From Sporanaerobium hydrogeniformans (lineage in GTDB: Bacteria; Bacillota; Clostridia; Lachnospirales; Cellulosilyticaceae): 64,000 nucleotides of DNA. Below the pieces are notes generated by a model. It had not been told where the DNA came from, searched no databases, and worked only from the letters and a program-made list of their open reading frames with translations. How positions within the stretch are numbered: the first letter of the stretch is position 1; each line of letters begins with the position of its first letter. Positions 61,568-64,000 of the stretch are shown in pieces. Location of the stretch: positions 1 through 64,000 of the forward strand of contig NZ_PEDL01000005.1 of the NCBI RefSeq assembly GCF_002735925.1, written 5' to 3'. The translations under genes were made by a program, and so were the position numbers.

Positions 61568-62656
61568 GTGAAAGATATGGCAGAACAGAAGCTAGCGTTT
61601 AAGACGAAGCTTGACCAATTAATGACTATTGCAAAAGAAAAAAAGGGGGTACTTGAACAAGACGATATCAATGATGTTTTCGCAGATATGGATTTGGACC
61701 CCACTAAGATTGAACAGATTTATGAATATTTAGAATCTCAAAATATTGATATAATAGGTAATATCACAGAAGTTGAGTTAGAAGTAGAGGAAGAGGATAT
61801 TGATATTACCAATCTACCAGATGGTATCAGTATTGATGACCCTGTACGTATGTACCTTAAAGAAATCGGCAAAGTACCTCTGTTATCAGCAGACGAAGAG
61901 ATTCGTTTAGCAGAACGTATGCAAGAAGGTGACCAAGAAGCTAAGAAAAAATTAGCAGAAGCAAATTTAAGACTTGTTGTTAGTATTGCTAAACGTTATG
62001 TGGGACGAGGGATGCTTTTTCTTGACCTTATACAAGAAGGGAATTTGGGGCTTATCAAAGCTGTTGAAAAATTTGACTATACAAAAGGTTTTAAGTTTAG
62101 TACCTATGCGACTTGGTGGATTAGGCAGGCAATCACTCGTGCTATAGCAGACCAAGCGCGTACCATCCGTATTCCTGTGCATATGGTAGAAACCATCAAT
62201 AAGTTAATGCGTGTTTCACGTCAACTTCTTCAAGAGTTAGGTCGTGACCCACAGCCAGAAGAAATTGCTAAAGAAATGGAAATGAGTGTAGCTAAGGTAC
62301 GTGAAATTATGAAAATTTCTCAAGAGCCTGTTTCGTTAGAAACACCCATTGGAGAAGAAGAAGATAGTCACTTAGGAGATTTTATTCCTGATGAGGATAT
62401 TCCTGTACCAGCAGAAGCAGCAGCCTTTACACTTCTTAAAGAGCAGCTTATAGAAGTTTTAGATACCTTAACAGAAAGAGAACAAAAAGTTCTTCGCTTA
62501 CGTTTTGGATTAGATGATGGTAGAGCAAGAACTTTAGAAGAAGTCGGCAAGGAGTTTAATGTAACACGTGAGCGTATTCGCCAAATTGAAGCTAAAGCAC
62601 TCCGTAAATTACGTCACCCAAGTCGTAGTAAAAAATTAAAAGATTACTTAGAGTAG
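61568..62656 (+). CDS. rpoD: Primary sigma factor RpoD (sigma-A)
   Basis: A 362-residue housekeeping sigma factor. Region 1.1 is short, region 1.2 has [21 protein letters not shown], split by its turn, region 2 has [16 protein letters not shown] and [18 protein letters not shown], and region 4 ends [20 protein letters not shown]. The large non-conserved insert of proteobacterial RpoD is absent. The GTG at 61568 is chosen; an ATG three codons later is an alternative. Confidence 0.97.
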   Translation: MKDMAEQKLAFKTKLDQLMTIAKEKKGVLEQDDINDVFADMDLDPTKIEQIYEYLESQNIDIIGNITEVELEVEEEDIDITNLPDGISIDDPVRMYLKEIGKVPLLSADEEIRLAERMQEGDQEAKKKLAEANLRLVVSIAKRYVGRGMLFLDLIQEGNLGLIKAVEKFDYTKGFKFSTYATWWIRQAITRAIADQARTIRIPVHMVETINKLMRVSRQLLQELGRDPQPEEIAKEMEMSVAKVREIMKISQEPVSLETPIGEEEDSHLGDFIPDEDIPVPAEAAAFTLLKEQLIEVLDTLTEREQKVLRLRFGLDDGRARTLEEVGKEFNVTRERIRQIEAKALRKLRHPSRSKKLKDYLE

Positions 62657-62682
62657 AAGTTGACTTGTCAACTTCTCTTTTT
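62655..62682 (+). terminator. Terminator after rpoD
   Basis: AGAAGTTGAC (62655-62664) and GTCAACTTCT (62667-62676) form a perfect ten-pair repeat with a tiny loop followed by CTTTTT. The 5' arm overlaps the rpoD stop codon. Only 17 bases separate it from trmK, so some read-through is likely. Confidence 0.75.
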
Positions 62683-62699
62683 GATAGAGAGGATAGAAT

Positions 62700-63395
62700 A
62701 TGGAAGTACAATTATCCAAAAGATTACAAGCTATTGCAGATTGTGTACCTGCTGGAAGCCGTGTGGTGGATGTGGGAACAGACCATGGCTATATTCCTAT
62801 TTATTTAATTCAAAATCATATTGTGAAGAGTTGTATTGCAACAGATATTAATAAGGGGCCAGTTGCTAATGCCAAAAGGCAAATTGCACGTTTTGGTTTA
62901 AAGGATATTGATGTACGATTAGGTAGAGGGCTTGAGCCTATCCGAGAAGGGGAAACGGATGTTCTTATGATTTCAGGTATGGGTGGCTATTTGATTTGTG
63001 ATATTCTTAAAGCAGCACTTCCCTTAGTTAAGAAGAGCTCGCAGCTTATTTTACAACCTCAGCAAGATGTGCCTGTAGTACGCCGTTTTTTACACACCAT
63101 AGGTTTCTGTATAAGTAATGAATGCTTTGTAGAGGATGAAGGGAAATATTATACTATTCTTGTGGCACAACCAGGTAAAGAGTGTTATACAAAAGAATAT
63201 GAGTATACTTATGGCAAATGTCTTATTGAAAAGAGAGATCCTATTTTTAAAGAGTGGCTCCTTTTAAAACAAAAACGGTTGGAAGCTATTGAAGCGCAAT
63301 TAGAAGGGGTAGAGACGCCTACTAGCTTAAAACGCAAAGAAGCTTTAAAAAAAGAAAAATTAATGCATAAAGAGGTAATGGCATGTATATTTTAA
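62700..63395 (+). CDS. trmK: tRNA (adenine(22)-N(1))-methyltransferase TrmK
   Basis: A 231-residue SAM-dependent methyltransferase that modifies A22 of tRNA. Motif I is VVDVGTDHGYIPIYL, and the catalytic region has MISGMGGYLI. The C-terminal coiled region is typical. Linkage to rpoD and to the Nif3-like gene (overlap of 13 bases) is conserved in Firmicutes. Confidence 0.93.
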   Translation: MEVQLSKRLQAIADCVPAGSRVVDVGTDHGYIPIYLIQNHIVKSCIATDINKGPVANAKRQIARFGLKDIDVRLGRGLEPIREGETDVLMISGMGGYLICDILKAALPLVKKSSQLILQPQQDVPVVRRFLHTIGFCISNECFVEDEGKYYTILVAQPGKECYTKEYEYTYGKCLIEKRDPIFKEWLLLKQKRLEAIEAQLEGVETPTSLKRKEALKKEKLMHKEVMACIF

Positions 63396-64000
63396 AGGAT
63401 ATAATGACTTATTTGGAGCAACTGGCTCCTTTGAAATTGGCTGAAAAATGGGATAATGTAGGACTCATGCTAGGAAGTCGTAGACAGTCTGTTCAAAAGG
63501 TATTATGTGCACTTGATGTGAATGAAGAAGTTGTGGAAGAAGCTATAAAGAGTAGGGTGCAATGTATCATTACACACCATCCCTTTTTCTTTTCAGAGAT
63601 TAAGTGTGTAGATTTAGATACTAAAAAAGGGATGCTCATTGCTCAACTGCTCTCACATTCTATAAGTGTTTATAGTATGCATACGAATTTCGATAGCGCT
63701 CCCTCTGGTCTAAATGATTTCTTATGTACACAGCTAGGTCTAAAAAATTGTCAAGTTCTACAGATAACAGGTCGTGATAGCCTTTACAAGGGGATAGTAT
63801 ATGTACCAGAAACACACTATGAAAAGGTGCGTGAGGCAATTATTACCCATAATCCATATAAGCTAGGTATGTATACTGGTTGTACATTTACAAGTCAAGG
63901 AGAGGGAACTTTTAAGCCACTCGAGGGAAGCCATCCATACATAGGCAAGCAGCAGCAGTTGGAGAAGGTAGCTGAAAAGAAGATTGAGTGGTTATGTAGG
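63383..64000 (+). CDS. Nif3-like dinuclear metal centre protein (partial, cut by the right edge)
   Basis: The first 206 codons of a Nif3/YqfO family protein; the 3' end lies outside the window. The metal-binding THHPFFF and YSMHTNFDSAPSGLN are visible, and the N-terminal EKWDNVGLMLGSR is a family signature. The middle insertion (CIIF-like/PII-fold domain) begins near residue 130. The ATG at 63383 lies inside trmK with AGAGG seven bases upstream. Its reaction is not settled. Confidence 0.9.
   Translation, partial: MYILKDIMTYLEQLAPLKLAEKWDNVGLMLGSRRQSVQKVLCALDVNEEVVEEAIKSRVQCIITHHPFFFSEIKCVDLDTKKGMLIAQLLSHSISVYSMHTNFDSAPSGLNDFLCTQLGLKNCQVLQITGRDSLYKGIVYVPETHYEKVREAIITHNPYKLGMYTGCTFTSQGEGTFKPLEGSHPYIGKQQQLEKVAEKKIEWLCR

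Noticed and set aside
61558-61602. Small frame with ATG after AAAGG just before rpoD
   Set aside because: It runs out of frame into rpoD for 14 codons, and no separate product is supported; rpoD itself uses the nearby GTG.

Overview
The window is a gene-dense, AT-rich stretch of chromosome from a strictly fermentative Gram-positive anaerobe of the class Clostridia. The evidence is the family content: a multisubunit [FeFe] hydrogenase with HydS-like sensors, pyruvate phosphate dikinase, a short HisG with HisZ, a T-box before a single-chain glycyl-tRNA synthetase, a DinR/LexA-type SOS box, and AAGGAGG-type ribosome binding sites. A Lachnospirales organism (for example Cellulosilyticum-like) would fit, but that placement is inference. 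Almost everything is on the + strand; only a DUF4397 gene (17630-18250) and a tRNA-Leu (52189-52271) are on the - strand. No insertion sequence, prophage or CRISPR array is visible.

Layout. 1-853: tail of an upstream gene and a HAD phosphatase. 1012-4985: a four-gene signalling operon of kinase, TerY-like VWA protein, PP2C phosphatase and Sel1-repeat protein. 5040-12790: a complete histidine operon, hisZ-G-D-C-B-H-A-F-IE, with its own promoter and terminator. 12850-16794: a small membrane-anchored unknown, then a 24-residue-repeat protein, a MoxR-type AAA+ ATPase and a DUF2201 metallopeptidase/VWA protein. 16877-18250: a flavin reductase-like protein and the DUF4397 protein. 18449-30901: a hydrogenase and redox-signalling region (below). 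31054-36789: an L,D-transpeptidase, an M18 aminopeptidase, two cyclophilins, an M19 dipeptidase and a DUF1292 protein. 36874-40988: a type IIA topoisomerase pair. 41016-42637: glutamate 5-kinase, a DUF896 protein and 5-formyl-THF cyclo-ligase. 42691-44325: SOS-controlled ruvAB. 44415-50484: zapA, a U32 peptidase, a FtsW/RodA-PBP pair and a Nudix hydrolase. 50587-52086: a B12-binding radical SAM protein. 52189-53910: tRNA-Leu(CAA) and an ECF sigma/anti-sigma pair. 53953-58538: T-box-glyQS and ppdK. 58719-64000: dgt, dnaG, rpoD, trmK and the start of a Nif3-like gene, which is a classic Firmicutes macromolecular-synthesis neighbourhood.

The most interesting part is 18449-30901. A likely six-gene operon (AlbA_2/ATPase-like regulator, DRTGG protein, RsbW-like ATPase, Fe-S protein with a hydrogenase H-domain, second DRTGG protein, PHP phosphoesterase) lies just upstream of a NuoE/thioredoxin-like Fd/NuoF/HydA hydrogenase operon. 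The hydrogenase promoter carries a near-perfect Rex (NADH/NAD+) operator. A third operon follows: a small [2Fe-2S] protein, a second H-domain sensor fused to PAS, and a SpoIIE-type phosphatase. Together they contain the parts of a redox- or H2-sensing circuit: two H-cluster sensors, an RsbW-type ATPase/kinase, a PP2C phosphatase and candidate DRTGG switch proteins. The circuit wiring is inference; the gene content and motifs are read directly from the sequence.
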